Origin: Klebsormidium nitens
Taxonomy: Eukaryota > Streptophyta > Klebsormidiophyceae > Klebsormidiales > Klebsormidiaceae
Direction of reading: 5' to 3'
DNA length: 64,000 bases
Assembly: GCA_000708835.1 (NCBI GenBank)
Contig: DF236997.1
Location: forward strand, 72,736-136,735
Under the pieces are notes generated by a model. That model was not told where the DNA came from, made no database searches, and saw only the letters and a program-made list of their open reading frames with translations. The position numbers and the translations under genes are program-made. This document shows, in pieces, positions 12,101 through 25,562 of the stretch (positions within the stretch are counted from its first letter, which is position 1; every line of letters begins with the position of its first letter).

Positions 12101-14182
12101 TCAGAAAACACGAAGTGCTGATGTCGTATCAGGAGAGGCAAAGTGGCGACTGGTCTGTGGAGCACGGGGAGAGGGTGACACATGACTCCATAGACTTGGA
12201 ATCTACGGAATTATGCTGGTGGGTGACAACGACGACAAGACGCCGCACAGCATCCAAATCCTCTCAGAGTTTTGGAGAATAAGAACTTTTCTGTCAAGGA
12301 CGAAAGACGAATATTGCGTGAACAGTCTGGATCCTATGGCACGCACCCTGGCGGCCTTCTTGGCTGCGGCCATCTCCTTGAGGCGCTCCCTGTTGCGCTC
12401 CTTGATCTCCGCCTTGCGCGCCTTCTCCTCCTCGCTCGGCTCCACCGGCAGGGGCGCCGCCACCCACGGCAGCTGGTACGTCACACCCTGGCCCGCCACC
12501 CACGCACCGCCCTCCTGCCGCATAACAGAACACCGATATCATGTATCATGCCAAGAACAACGCTTTTGAGTGCTTTAGTTACTAGCTGACGAGACAAGCG
12601 ATTTAGAACGATACAATCTAAGAAGCCATCATTTCATGCTTTAGGAACTCTTGCTGAAACAAGCACAAGTCGGAGGGCCAACTCAGTTCGCTTGGATCAG
12701 GCTAGGACACGAGATCAAGGCCTTACTTGGTATTTCTTAAGCTCCTGAGCATAGTCCTCAGCTACGTAGCAATGGCGCTCTTTCACCTCCTCCGCTCGGT
12801 CCCACGAAATTGCCGCCCTGCACACCGCACACAGCGTGCCTCACTTGCGAGACAGGATATCAACTTCAGCATCAAATACTGTGCCCCAATGATCATAAAA
12901 CCTCAAAAATCGGCGTGATTAACAATTTTTGGCATCAGCTCGATATTTTCTTTCCTGGGGGATTTGGGGGCTCACCCATGCTGGGGGTACTTCAACGCCA
13001 AGAGGCTCTGCAGGTAGTTGGTTGTCTGCAGGCCGCCAAGGGGAAGCCGCACGCTGGCCTCTAGGATGGGGTTGCCCCCCACCACTGGGATCACGTGGGA
13101 TGCAGAGTGGCCAGAGCTTACAACCAGGCCTGAACCGATCACCACACGATGTGTTAGTGGCAGGCTGGGCAGGTCAAAACAGTTCCTAGCTGAGGCTAAT
13201 ACATCGAAGAGTTTTGCCGTGTATGCTGATCTCCGCGCCAACATGTTGAGCCCGGACTTGGGCAATCAGTTTCGCTGGGCTTAAAGGGAAAGAAACTCCT
13301 TCAATCTACACAGTCTGGGCACACTCAGTGATGGTCGCAAGAGCACGGTAGCCGCACGTGTTGTTCAAAAGACTGCCCAGGTGCCCCTCACCATCGGGGC
13401 CGCAGCGCCCCGCTGCCTGGTTGAACGCATGACTGAAGATGGCGTCAGTGCCAAACGCCACCGACGGCACCCCATAGGCCTCAAAGAGCAGCTCAGCCAT
13501 CTTCTGGCGCACGTACAGCGGGTTCAGGAGGCACTCCGTCAGCAACACGGGGTGCGCCACACGACCACCCTGCAATCAAGAGCGCCCACTTGGTGTGAAA
13601 TCCAATGCGTGCTGGGGGGACAAGGCACAGTGATGCTTTGAACTTTCTCGTCAACTTTGTTCCACCACAGAGGGCATTGTACGGGGTCGAGGCCCTTCCA
13701 TAGATTGTTCAAACTTTGCCAGCAGCTGCAGGAGTGCCACCATGTCTTTTATAGTAAGGGGCAGTTGTCCCCCTCCAACTCACCATGATACTGAGGCGCT
13801 CGAAGGTGTAGTCCAGCACCGCCTCCTGCGTCTCAAACTGGTACACCACATTGCCATCGAAGGCGGACCTGACTGCTGTCGACCGGGACGAATCAAACAC
13901 CTTGACAGCCTCCCCTGAATACTCGCCCACAATTGTGCCGCCATGCCCCGTCGCCCTCACTCGGGGCTTTGACACCAGGCTCCGCACGTCCACCAGGGGC
14001 TCTGCCTCCGTGCCCCAGCCCACGCGGCACCGGTATGACCCATTGTCAACCACTAGAGGAGGGGCATCACCTTGGCGAGCCGTCCCCGCATAATCGAACT
14101 TGGGCGCACGATCCACAAAGTCCCGCAGCTTGAACTGGAGCATGCAGTCCTCCGCAGCGACCTCTGGCTCCATTGCTGACAT
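9177..14182 (-). CDS. ARP5: Actin-related protein 5 (INO80 complex subunit)
   Basis: ARP5 is a nuclear actin-fold subunit of the INO80 chromatin remodeller. Thirteen exons join in frame to 745 residues: 13784-14182, 13392-13569, 13129-12976, 12727-12817, 12347-12514, 11845-12078, 11455-11612, 11071-11272, 10658-10841, 10251-10387, 9786-9897, 9490-9551, 9177-9335. The actin-fold phosphate loop VVDNGSYRCRVGW is at about residue 44. Other family landmarks are MAELLFEAYGVPSVAFG, SGHSASHVIPV and ALKYPQH. Exons 5-9 encode the long charged insertion typical of ARP5 (GERLSAAQRERMRLL, then FDKGKGEDTFGADDADW). The fold resumes with ERVRAPEIVFQPAMVGIDQ and GIFLTGGNTAYPG and ends LDAWHGAAKFS ... TKAEYEERGPDWL. 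The length fits plant ARP5. Start is the ATG at 14182; M4 at 14173 is an alternative. Divergent from the branching enzyme gene with 359 bp between start codons. Confidence 0.95.
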
Positions 14183-14541
14183 GGAATGCCTCACACCATC
14201 ACGTCGGTGCTTCAAGGGGGCTGCAGGAGAGGGGCTACGTAGGCTTTCTCGCTGCGCCCTGCAGCGATTTGCTGTGGTTGGAGCCTCTCCTGCCACTGGA
14301 ACGATCTCCAGGCTTCGCCAATGGCAATGCGCCAACTTGAGTGGGCGCCAGGTTGCAACCTTGTAGGTTGGAGGAGAGGGCGGGTTACTAGAAACCAGGC
14401 GGTTTCGTTCGGCAAATCCTTCCCGGTTAGGGGACGGAAAACTCGGAACCCTGAACCTTCACTACATCTAAGCAAGCTCGTGTGCAGCAAAGTTGCCGCA
14501 TTCGCAGTTGTACGAGAGAGGGGAGCAGCTGGCAAGGCAGC
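14183..14541. promoter_or_regulatory. Short shared upstream region of ARP5 (-) and branching enzyme (+)
   Basis: Only 359 bases separate the two start codons, so both 5' untranslated regions and both core promoters must fit here. No TATA box or named element was confidently identified. A bidirectional promoter is inferred from geometry alone. Confidence 0.6.
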
Positions 14542-17500
14542 ATGATCACACATTCCAGCCAGTCCCTCGTTCTCAAGCCGTCCACTCAGCTAGTGCTAGC
14601 AAGATCCGGGCAAGGAGCTGCCCCCGTGTTCAATGCCGTGATCCCGCCCACTGGAAGCGCACCGACTCTCTTGAGGCGTTCGGGGACTCCTGATCTGACA
14701 GCGTCTGCATTTGCGGGAGTGCAGATCTCTTTGGCGAAGGTCAGTTTGTCAAAAGAATTGCCCTCTTGCCGATTTGAGCACCTACAACATTGCGATGCTG
14801 ATGATTGCATGCACACGGATCTGAATCCATGTCTGCCATGGCGGGTAGCGCTGTGCTAGTGTGTTGATACTAGATGATGGTACTCTATTAGTGGTGCAAA
14901 GGGAGGTGGTGCTTAGATAAGTCTACAATTCTGAGTTGTTGAGCAATGCGTGACGTCTCTAAGACTAAAGGTCGAGGACGTCAAAGTGTGCAGCTCAAAA
15001 CATCTTCGGGACATACTGGTTGTAGCAGCTGCTTCGACAGTTGGCAACTTGCTGGCTCTCGTTTTCTGTGCAGCCGCCGCCAGGTGTCAGCCCCCGGCAG
15101 CAGAGCGGTGCGGTGCCGGTGCGGGCCAGTGCTCATGATGGTCTAGCGATCATGGACACGGACCCCAATTTGGCGCCCTTCCGGGAGCACCTGGAGTATC
15201 AATACCACAAGTACCTGGAGACCAAGAAAGCCATCACCGCCAATGAGGGGGGGCTTGACAACTTCTCTCAGGGTTTCAAGCGCTTTGGATTCAACCGGGA
15301 GGACGGCGCCATCGTATATCGAGAGTGGGCCCCAGCCGCCAGGTGAGGATAAAGGGACTATGATGCAATGGAGCGCGCTGTTAGTGAAGCCCAGGCAAAT
15401 GAAGGCTGATGTGGGCTTCGGCATCTGAGCAACACTTGGAACGGCTTGTCACCAGGGAAGTACAAACAAGAGGTCTGGCGGCCTTGCAGTGCGGCCCAGC
15501 TGATTGGGGACTTCAACAACTGGAATGGGTGGGGCCACCAGATGCAGAAGAATGAGTATGGGGTGTGGACGCTGCGCATCCCGGACGTGGACGGCAAGCC
15601 TGCCATCCCCCACAAGTCCAGGTGGGCACCACAAGTCAGCCCCTGGCTCTTCGTTCGCCCAGCTTTCTAAAAGGTAATTTTTTTGCAGAGTGACGCTGGT
15701 CTTCTTGTATGCCCTGCTAACATGTCACAGAGAGGGGACCTGTCCTTCTTGTACACCATGAGACCTGTGAGATGTTGGCCTCCGACGATTGTGACACGTC
15801 TTCGGCAGTGTAACATGGTGGGCTCAATATTGATGTGGCTCTTTACTGGCAGGGGATGTCAATACTTCTTTGGGGGTGTTACAAGATGAGCTTAAGTCTG
15901 ACATGGCTATTTTTCGGCAGGGTGAAGATCCGCATGCAGCGCAGCGGCGACATGTGGGTGGACCGCATCCCTGCGTGGATCAAGTGGGCCACCGTGGAGC
16001 CGGGCAAGATGGGGGCGACATACGACGGCGTCTACTGGGACCCCCCAGAAAAGTTAGTAGTTCCAACATCAACATTCGAAACCTCGGCTGCTTTGAGCAG
16101 CGCGGTTGATACCTCTTGATCCAAACCCTCAGAAAGGACGTCTTGGAGTTGGAGCTGTCAAATTGCAGACAAAGGAGAGGTCTGCGGCCCCGAATCCTTG
16201 TCATAATCTTCATACAACCTCGTGTTTCTTAATTGCAAAATTAAAGGAAGTGGTGATTGGTCGACAAGAAGCGTGTCTAACAGTCCCCTCTTCCCAGGTT
16301 CGAGTTCAAGCACCCGAAGCCTCCCCGGCCCGCGGCCCCCCGCATTTACGAGGCCCACGTGGGCATGAGCTCCGTGGAGCCCAAGGTGGCCTCCTACCGC
16401 GAGTTTGCAGAGACAGTCCTCCCGCGGGTGGCCGCACTCGGCTACAACACCATCCAGGTCAGCCAAAGCAGGCCCCCCTTTGCTCTATTTTCCCGAAAAG
16501 TCCAGGCTTCCATTGTGGCAGAGAGATCATGTCGTCAAGATTGCTGAGTATCAGTCCCGCTGAGCGGCTTCAAAAAGTTGGGTAGCGGGCTGATTTGTTA
16601 CGGGGGGTCGTGTGCAGCTGATGGCGGTGATGGAGCACTCGTACTACGGCAGCTTCGGGTACCACGTGACCAACTTCTTCGCCGTCAGCAGCCGCTCCGG
16701 CACGCCCGACGACCTCAAGGTACGCACCATGCCGCACCCGTCCACGACTTCGCTTCTTTTTAGATGAGCAGATAGCTTCGGGAACCAATCGACTGACCAC
16801 TGGATATACTTGGATGTTGGCTGTTGCTTCTGCTGATGATCTTACCAGGCTTCGTTTCCTTTCGCAAAAATCGATAATGTCATCGAGCTAAGTGTCTTTA
16901 GCAGCTTCTCTTGGATACGGGGGAGGACAATGACTCTTGGAACTCTGCGCCTGATTACAATCGTTCTTATCTTTCAGGTTCCAGACGTTCATGCTCTACT
17001 CTTAACTGTTTTCAAATCATGTGCCTCTCGTGCAGGTTCTGATCGATCGCGCCCACTCTCTCGGGCTTCGCGTGTTGCTCGACGTTGTACATAGTCACGC
17101 CAGGTCAGCGACCTGCAGCCCTCACTTTGACATAAGTCCTCGTGCCTTTGTATGTTTTCTGCGGCATGCCCTCAAATGTATGCAACCGTGCAGACCACTT
17201 GCTGACTCGACACTTCTCGTCCTCGCAGCAATAACGTCAACGACGGCCTGAACGGCTTCGATTTCAACCAGACAGCCGCGGACTCCTACTTCCACACGGG
17301 AGCCAGAGGGCAAGTCACTTGTACCGCACCTCTCAATGGTCCTTTCGATGGGGCGTTGCTGCGTCCGCCTCTCCGTCTTTGCCTCGTTTGCGCGCATGCT
17401 ATGGCGTCGCGATCTTTCCGGTCCAATGGAAAGTCGAGTAGTCCAGATGAACTCGTGGTTGCTTGTGCAGGTACCACTCTCTTTGGGACAGCCGGTGTTT

Positions 17501-20500
17501 CAACTACACCAACTGGGAGGTAAGGCTGGGCTCGCGGCTAACACCCCACTGTGCTGTCATCCCGCAGAGCACTTTCATGCGACGTTTTCTGGTTTGAGTG
17601 TCGCTGGTTTCTGCGTCAGTTCTACCGCTGAATTTGCTTCAGTCCTATGAATGTGTGTTAATTTCCTGATCCGTGTCTTGGACAAAGGTCTGACGCCAAG
17701 CCGCTGCAGTTCTGCTGAACGATCCGCGAGGCCCCCCTCTTCTTTTTACCTGGTCCGGTTTGTCTTCAAGACTGCACACTGCTGAGTTCCTGTGGAGCGA
17801 TCCCCTCCGTTGCCCGGCTGCAGGTGCAGCGCTTCCTGCTGTCCAACCTGCGGTGGTGGCTGGAAGAGTACCACTTCGACGGCTTCCGCTTCGATGGCGT
17901 CACCTCCATGCTCTACCTGCACCACGGCATCAACGTCAGCAGCCGCCCACGCCCGCTCTTTAATTTTCTTACTCTCTGTTACCCTGCGGACCCCTTCAAG
18001 CCAGAGAGCAAGGTCTTACGCTTCGCTTTTTCGGCGGGAAATTGTTGCTACCTTGCTCCGTCCTTTTTCTTATTGTTGATTCTCTGAACTTTGCATCGAG
18101 CGTACGCAATTGTACATACCCGTGTCTGCGCTGCTTTAACCGTGATGACGTCCTGTCTGAGAGTCAGAGTCCCCATACTCAGCCGCGCGCGCTGTGTTGT
18201 TGTTGTGCTCAGATGTCGTTCAGCGGGCGGTACGGCGAGTACTTCGGCCTGGACACGGACGTGGACGCGGTGGTGTACATGATGCTCGCCAACGAGCTCG
18301 TGCACGCGCTCGACCCGCAGGCCACCACCATCGCAGAGGTGCGCGCGCGCGCTCTTTCGGCTCGCACCTCTTCCGTAACACGCCGGGCCAAATCTCATCT
18401 GTTTAAGGCGCCTTAGCGGAGTCTCTTTGGCAGACGGAAAGCTCACGATATGGATTGAAGTACGCCAAAAAGAGGAAGTCCTTATAGAGGTGTCCGCTCC
18501 CCTTCCAGCGCTTCTTGCAAATAGTTGGACAGGGTTTTGTGCTCATGAAAGTAGGGGCAGCCTGCTTATTGGGCGGCTGTGTGCTGTGGCAGGATGTTTC
18601 GGGCATGCCTGCACTGTGCCGGCCGACGGCGGAAGGCGGCGTCGGCTTCGACTACCGCCTGGGCATGGGCCTCCCCGACAAGTGGATCGAGATACTCAAG
18701 GTGAACCGCCCGCTGCTATACTACGTCTCTACGAATAGAGATCACTGTTTACAGTTCCATCATCCGAATGACACAGAATGTAGACAAGTTCAACCGCAGA
18801 TTTACCCTGTTTGCGAGTGGTTTGCTTCGTTAACGGGCCCGAAACAACGAGATTTTGAGCGCCGTGACTGTGTGCCTCCAGCATCGGAAGGACGACGAGT
18901 GGAGCATGGGCGAGCTGGTGCATGCCCTGACGGACCGCCGCTACACCGAGAAGACCATCGCGTATGCCGAGTCGCACGACCAGGTACGGGCAGTGCGTGC
19001 TGGCGCCGTAGACGCCTGCGTGGCTTATTTGCAAGCTGGACTGCTCACTGGAGAACGCTTTCAATGATGCTTCTTCAAGTCCCAAGATATCGATGTCGGC
19101 TTCGTGATAGCGCAAGCTGTTGATTTATGTAGGCAACACCGACAAATAGTTGCCAAGCTTGATAGAGGCTAGCGGTCTCATCCTTCCTGGAACGTGCAAG
19201 ATTAACTGGTACTAGTTCCAAGGTCCTCGCACCAGTCAAAACGGGTACTCTCGTCACTCTTTTAATAAGCCGCTGTTCTTGCAGTGCATGGTGGGCGACA
19301 AAACGATTGCTTTCTGGCTGATGGACTCGGCCATGTACGACGGCATGTCCGCGCTCTCCGCGCCACCCCCGGCCGTGGAACGGGGCATTGCGCTGCACAA
19401 GGTGGGTCGCCTGGACACTGTTCGCCTAGCTGCGACTAGTTCCCCTTCTGGCCGCCACTGCTGACCGTGATAGCATCTCGGCGATCAGGTTTAACGTGGT
19501 AAAGATACGCGAGTTCCTGAAAAGGAGGTGAGGGAATGCATCCGATGGCTGCCTGAGCCCAGGGATCCGAGCGCACCGCTGATGCCTGCTGTCGTGTTAT
19601 TGTGCAGATGATCCACTTCCTGACGATGGCGCTGGGCGGCGAGGGCTACCTCAATTTTATTGGCAACGAGGTAACGACGCCGCTTCTGCAGCTCATTCTG
19701 AAAAGAAAACGCAGCCTGATAGCATGGCTGCCGCAATCATGTGAACGATAGTCGGCGCTGGGCCACACTCAATCCAAAGCTCTGTTCAAGTCCGTGCCTC
19801 AAATTCCATATGGCCTCCTTCATCCGGCGCCTCTCCGCATGACGTGCTCCCTTTGCTGCTCGTCTGCAGTTCGGGCATCCGGAGTGGGTGGACTTCCCGC
19901 GGCAGGGCAACAACTGGAGCCACGACAAGTGCCGCCGCCGCTGGGACCTGGCCGACGCAGATCACCTCCGATACAAGGTCAGCTCGACAATCTTGCCCTG
20001 AAGCACACGCTTCTCCCGGATGGCTATCGTCCTTCTTTGTGATCGTTTTGGGCTCTACTGCAGCTTCTTTGCATCACACCCGTTTGAGGTTGTTGTTTTA
20101 GTTCCGTTTTCTGGTGGGCTCGTTGGAAAGCTCGATTAGACGCAAACACTGTTTAGGAACCTCTCTAAATACTTTTCCACCGGAGTGCTCGTGACTGTTT
20201 CTGTTTCTCAATGAGCCCTTCCCCACTTGCAGTTCATGCAAGCCTTTGACGCCGCCATGCAAGCCCTGGATGAGCAGTACCACTTTCTGGCTTCGCCGCA
20301 CCAGCTGGTCTCCTGCGCCAGCGAGGAGGAAAAGGTCAGCGCGCGGGCAATCGCCCTTCATTCCCTGCCCTACACCGACTGTTTTGCAAGACGTTACTCC
20401 TCAAATTTAAACAGGTGTCTCGATCTTCAAGTTGATTCCGTTTGCTGTGTGCCAAGTGATGACGGCCCTCGACTCGTACTGAAATCGCGACCCTTTGCTG

Positions 20501-21294
20501 CGTGCAGACGATCGTGTTTGAGCGCGGCGAGCTGGTGTTCGTGTTCAACTTCCACGCGAGCAACAGCTACGACGGCTACAAGGTCGGCTGCGACGTCCCC
20601 GGCAAGTACCGCGTCGTCCTCGACACCGACGACCCAGCCTTCGGGGGGCACGGCAGGGTCAGCGGCCGCCCCTCGCTCTAGTTGCCAAATTATCTGCTAT
20701 TGAATAATGACCCTATCTGCCGACTTGGCAGTATTCTTGTCTTCAAGGTTCCGGCCCTCATGCTGCGCATGCCCAGTGCCTTAGCCTCGACATAGCTACG
20801 CGTAACCCATCTGGGCGACCGTCCCCGTTCTGATTTAGAACATTGTTTTGGCTGGCGGCGTGCGCAGGTGGACCCGTTGGTGGACCACTTCACATCTCCC
20901 GAAGGCGAGCCCGGCAAGCCGGAGACCAACTTCAACAACCGGCCCAACTCGTTCCTCACCGGCGCGCCTCCACGAACAGCCCAGGTGCGCAGCGGACCAA
21001 GCCTTGGTGCACACACCTCACCATCTCTCTTCTTGCGTACAGAATTTTTATGTCAGGGAGCTGACTCTCCGCTTGCTCTTCCTTGGAATGGGCGCATTGG
21101 AACATACAAGATACAGCAGAAGGTGCCTGATGCTCAGTTCCTGGTGTGAAGTAAAATCTTCCGCAAGCGACACTCACCAGCCGCTCCTTCTCTCTGTCTG
21201 AGGCACCGTGTTGCAGCTCTCAAGTCGGCAGGCCGCAACTCTCGTAACGCCTTGTGCTGTGCCACAGGTATATGCGCGTGTTCCCGAGCCGTAA
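14542..21294 (+). CDS. SBE: 1,4-alpha-glucan (starch) branching enzyme, plastid-targeted
   Basis: GH13 enzyme that cuts alpha-1,4-glucan and re-attaches it as alpha-1,6 branches in amylopectin. Twenty exons join in frame to 773 residues: 14542-14739, 15074-15342, 15490-15621, 15921-16052, 16298-16457, 16618-16719, 17036-17103, 17229-17309, 17471-17519, 17824-17934, 18213-18338, 18593-18700, 18882-18983, 19285-19401, 19608-19670, 19870-19977, 20233-20334, 20508-20657, 20868-20984, 21268-21294. Residues 1 to about 84 look like a chloroplast transit peptide ending near VRA. A CBM48-type domain carries [12 protein letters not shown]. Catalytic residues are present: D421 in [12 protein letters not shown]476 in TTIAEDVSGMP (split by an intron), H544-D545 in AESHDQ. 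Intron 8 uses a GC donor (AGG|GCAAGT). Divergent with ARP5; tail to tail with the pseudouridine synthase gene. Confidence 0.97.
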
Positions 21295-22530
21295 CTTCCT
21301 CCTGAGGCTCTGAAGCAATGAGGGCCAGCCGCACGCGGCTTCAAAGTAGAGGTCGAGGAGTCAAGGACAGAACCGTTCTTACGTTGGAACAACAGCAAGC
21401 TCGAGCTGGAGCCGAGTGATCACTTTGTAGGACTACAGGCTCTACGAGCTGTCAAGATTGTTTTCGGTAGATGTCAAAGAGACAAGTAGCGTTTGCCTTT
21501 GTCCCCAGCCGCGTGCGTTAAGGTTCCAATTCGACGACATCAAGTCTGCAGGAAATGGGCAGGCTTACTTATAATCCGAGATGACTGTCCTGGGTTTCAC
21601 GAGGACCAACCCAACTTCTGAGTTGTTTGCAGGCCATCACAAGACATTGCCAATCAATGCTGGAGACGTGCTGCTCATGGCAGCTGCCTGGGCTACTTCA
21701 CTTGGATCGTCCAAGTTATACACATCATATAGCGGTTATCTGCCCCTGACAATATATCATGGTTACCTCATGCTGCGAGCCGACTGGAAGGGACTGGAGT
21801 GGCTCTCTACTCCATTTGGTGAACTGATTCGAGAGAACATGTCAGGGCGCCCCCTGGCTGCTGCACCCTTTCAAATTTTCTTATTCTTCCGGAGCAGGGT
21901 CACTCAATGTTGTGTGGACCTTGCATGGTCTGGCTGCCAGGGCCGCGACCGCCCAACATCGGGTTCGGACTGAACCTTAGTCCGCCAATTCGAACGTTGA
22001 CATGGGTTATGCTTAGCTAGCCTGGCGCGTGGCCGCGCCCAGCCTGTAGCATTCACCGCATCCTGGCATGATGGGTTTCTTTTATTACAGTACGGTAGCT
22101 ATATGCAGTCGCGATAGAGCTCACATGATGCAGCGGCGCTGCCCAATCTCATGCAGCCTTGGCGGTGGCCACATGTTGATCGTGTAGCTGCACCGCCAAC
22201 TAGACGGTCGAGACTCATGGCAATATTAAGTTCAGAGTCTGGTAAACAAATGGATCATCCAGTGCAGTGTAGGCATGCAGAATATCGCGAAATTCTAAGC
22301 ATGCGGTAGTATCTGCTTCGCATGTGGCCATCGGTTGCGTGTGGGACGCGCAACCGCACATCTTGCCTGCGTGTGGGTTTCAGGCTGCATTTCTAACCTA
22401 ACAAATGATCGCAGCATCATCGCGCAATCAGGCTCACATGCTGCATGCACGCTGCATATGCGAAATTACATGAAATTGCATCCTAACAGATTTTACACCG
22501 TGCCGGTGTTGATTGAAGAACACAAATGCA
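21295..22530. other. Convergent intergenic region, branching enzyme / pseudouridine synthase
   Basis: Contains the 3' untranslated regions. A 130-codon + frame at 21581-21973 shows no recognisable motif and is probably chance. Nothing else supported. Confidence 0.5.
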
Positions 22531-25500
22531 TTACAATCGACCAATCAAGAATTTAAGAGCCTTCCAAGTAGCCTCCATGTGAGGCGGCAGAGGGGCCTCG
22601 ACCCGCGTCCGTTCCTCTGTCCTACTCGTGTGGCCTGTTCTACCTTTGCTTTCCTCGCGTGTGCCCAGCCAGTGCAGCTTGGGCAGCTCGACCCATCGGC
22701 AGTGCAGATGCAAGCGCGGCGAGGCCGAGCCGGCATCGCCCACTGCTTCGCCGGATGTCTTAGCCGACCGTCCCCTGCCCTTCTTGTCGGCATCTAACAC
22801 CCCTACGGTGCCGTCCTTTTCCCGCCCTTTTCGAACCTGCCCTACGAAGCCGTACTTATAGTCCCCAACAATCGGACACGAGAGAACAGAGCTGGCGTGC
22901 ACCCGTAGCTGGTGCTTGCGTCCGGTAAGGGGCTGCAGCTCGAGCCAGGCGAACCCCTGGGGAGAGGTGGCCACGGTGCGGTACCGCGTCAGGGCGGGCA
23001 GCGCAGCCTCGTCCTGCCTGTCGGCTAGCACCATGCGTTCCCCTCTGGCTCCGGTTACGCACTGCCGCATGAGAGCAGGTTTCAGATCAGGTAGCTCTCA
23101 ACCGCGAAACCGAACATTGATATCAAAGCATTGGGCCCATAGAAAGACAAGGAGGACGCAGCAGAAAATACAAGGCGTTGCACCACAACCACGAGCTTCT
23201 TGCAGACAGTAGACTGCAAAGCTTTGACTTCGACAAGTTGTTGAATATCACGAAAACGTTTGTTAGAACACCTTACTAGCTGCTTGCAACCTGCCAGAAC
23301 ATTAGCCTAATTTTAACGAAATATAGGCGGAGAGGAACGACGAGAGGAGCCTATGCTATAAGGCAACCGTAAAGCGCAACCTACCTTCTTGACAGGGGCA
23401 TCGATAACGCCCTCGGCTTGTGCAGGGATCCCTTCCACCAGGGCCCAGTATGCGCGCTGCAATCCCGTCCGTTCTGCAGCCTCCCCATCACCGACATCCC
23501 TGCTTATGGCACTTGCCGTTTTGTGACGGAACAGTCCTGTGACGGCCACCGCACTCTGCTCTGAGAGGGCCACGATGAGGCAGCCACTTGTGTCCTTGTC
23601 CAGCCGGTGCACCTGCGGAAGCGAAGCGCCGCCCGCCAGGAGTTTGTGTGAAAACGACCGCCTATTCTGCTACCAAATCGACTATCCGCCGAAATTCTGT
23701 GCCAGCAAACAGAAGGTGAATGTGCGGTGCCCACTGAACAAAACATAGCACTGAAAGCAGGGGTCGAACACGGCCTCGTTCTACCATACGACCAAGGTCA
23801 TACTTCGACAGTTAGAAACTGTAAAGAAGCAGTTGGATTGTGCTCTTTCGGCACAAGAAGTATCCGGAGACTGATCTGCGAGCCCATTCAGGTACCTGGT
23901 CCTTGCTTTGGTATCTTACGTACTCGGAAATGGGGTACTGGGGACCTTTCGAGGGACTCAAAACCAGGGTCGGAGTCGAGACGACGATGTCTTACTTGGG
24001 CTCGTACTGGGGAAACGCTTGTCATTTTGAGCATCTGGAACCCTGCCTTTGGCATATGGGTATTTGCATCTGGTTCACGCAAAGAGCCACCTGGTCAAGG
24101 TGCATTCAAATGATTGGGGGTGAGGTAGACGGTTGCTCACTAGCCGTGGCCGCTCTCCATCGCTTTTTGAGAATGCCTCTTGCAGTAGGTCATCCAGAGA
24201 CTCTCGGATGTTGCGGCCGCCCTGCAGAGGGAAGATGACCTTGGTCATGTGACATGCCGGACAAGCGACTCCGAAGCAGAAAGAGTGTCCAATCTCTCTT
24301 CAATCTTGGAACCAGTCAAGATGTCAGCATCCAAAGAAGGTGAAGGTACCTTTCTCCCATCTAGGGCGTCTCACTTCTAGCCTCCAGAGACATTAAGTTT
24401 CTGTCCAGTTTACTCTGACAATAAACTAGCCAGCCATGACCCCCAGGGCCCTCACCTGGACCGCCTGCCCATGCGCTTTGTTGATGACCACCACATGCTC
24501 GTCCCGGAACAGCACCCTCTCCCGCAGCTCCTGAACCTCGGGCCGTACCACCGCAGGATCGCCCTTGGAAGCCGCTACTCTTGTAGTTCCCGACCGCCTG
24601 GCTGCCTGTTCAAGGGCCGGCTCTTCTCTTGGGACCTGCCCTGGTTTGGGGGCTGCTCTTGGCTCCATCGCTCGAGCATGGATCACGAGGACGCTGCCAG
24701 GGGGCAGGGCTTCGGCATCTGAGATGCGCCGCAGTGTAGCTGGAGAAACAAAAGGGATAGCCTAGTCATGCGGCTGAAGGAGGGCCCCAGACAGCATAGT
24801 AGCCCGAGTACTGGCACATTGCGTCCCTTGGGGTCTGGGGAAAGCAGGAGTCACATGTTGGTGGTGGTGCAGCTTGAGCTGAAAGCACTGGCCGGCAGCT
24901 GGAGAACGGTTTCGGCAATGTTTTCTCGCGCACCACCACTTTGGAGCAGCTGGTGCCACTTGTCATTAGAGCCTGTAATGAGCTGTGTCATCTCCTCCAT
25001 TGATCGCAGGGGGGGCTTTGTGCACCTCACCTGGTTGATCTGGGCTCTCTGCTGTCTCCACAAGGCGCACCTCCCGTTTGCGAAACAGCTTGTGAATGAC
25101 GGCGTGGGGCAGCTGCGGCTGGCACTTGCGCAGCCACTGGAAGGCGCCAGTAGTGCTGGAGGCGCTGTCTGCATTCGGGCCTGCCTCCCACTCGTCCAGC
25201 TTCTGGGGCACAGGGGGCATCCACACCCATTCTCGCGGGTCTCGCAGGAAGCGTCCCGCAGGGGGGGACTCAAAGCTGATTCCAGATTCAGATTCTGCCT
25301 GCGCGTCCAGGTCTTTTGTGTGCTTTGGGCGGACTGATGGGGTCCGATTAAATGCACAATTTCCACTATCCCCCGCACCACCACCATCACCACCTTTTGC
25401 AGCACCAGTCAAGATCTCGGGCAAATGCGACTTGCTCAGGGGAGAGTAATGCTGGCGGAGAATGTGGGCGCCGATTGCCGCTCGGTGTCGCTGAGCGTCA

Positions 25501-25562
25501 CAGGCATGTGATGAGACTGATATCGCGCACTCTTGAAGCAGCCTCGCAAACCTTGCAGCCAT
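22531..25562 (-). CDS. RluA-family RNA pseudouridine synthase, probably mitochondrial
   Basis: Converts uridine to pseudouridine in RNA. Five exons join in frame to 551 residues: 25031-25562, 24456-24739, 24141-24221, 23385-23612, 22531-23061. The N-terminus (MAARFARLLQECAISVSS, then Arg/Ser/His-rich to about residue 45) resembles a mitochondrial presequence. An S4-like RNA-binding segment follows (FQWLRKCQPQLPHAVIHKLF, then RKREVRLV). The catalytic core contains VVVINKAHGQAVQ, GGRNIRESLDDLL and the signature HRLDKDTSG, in which D304 is the catalytic Asp. The later core motif is PLTGRKHQLRVHASSV with PIVGDYKYG. An acidic/basic insert of about 50 residues follows PIVGDYKYG. It resembles plant organellar RNA pseudouridine synthases; the RNA target cannot be told from sequence. 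Head to head with the RNA ligase gene, 1345 bp apart. Confidence 0.92.

Noticed and set aside
21581-21973. 130-codon + frame after the branching enzyme
   Set aside because: No motif, no splice partners; probably chance in the 3' region.
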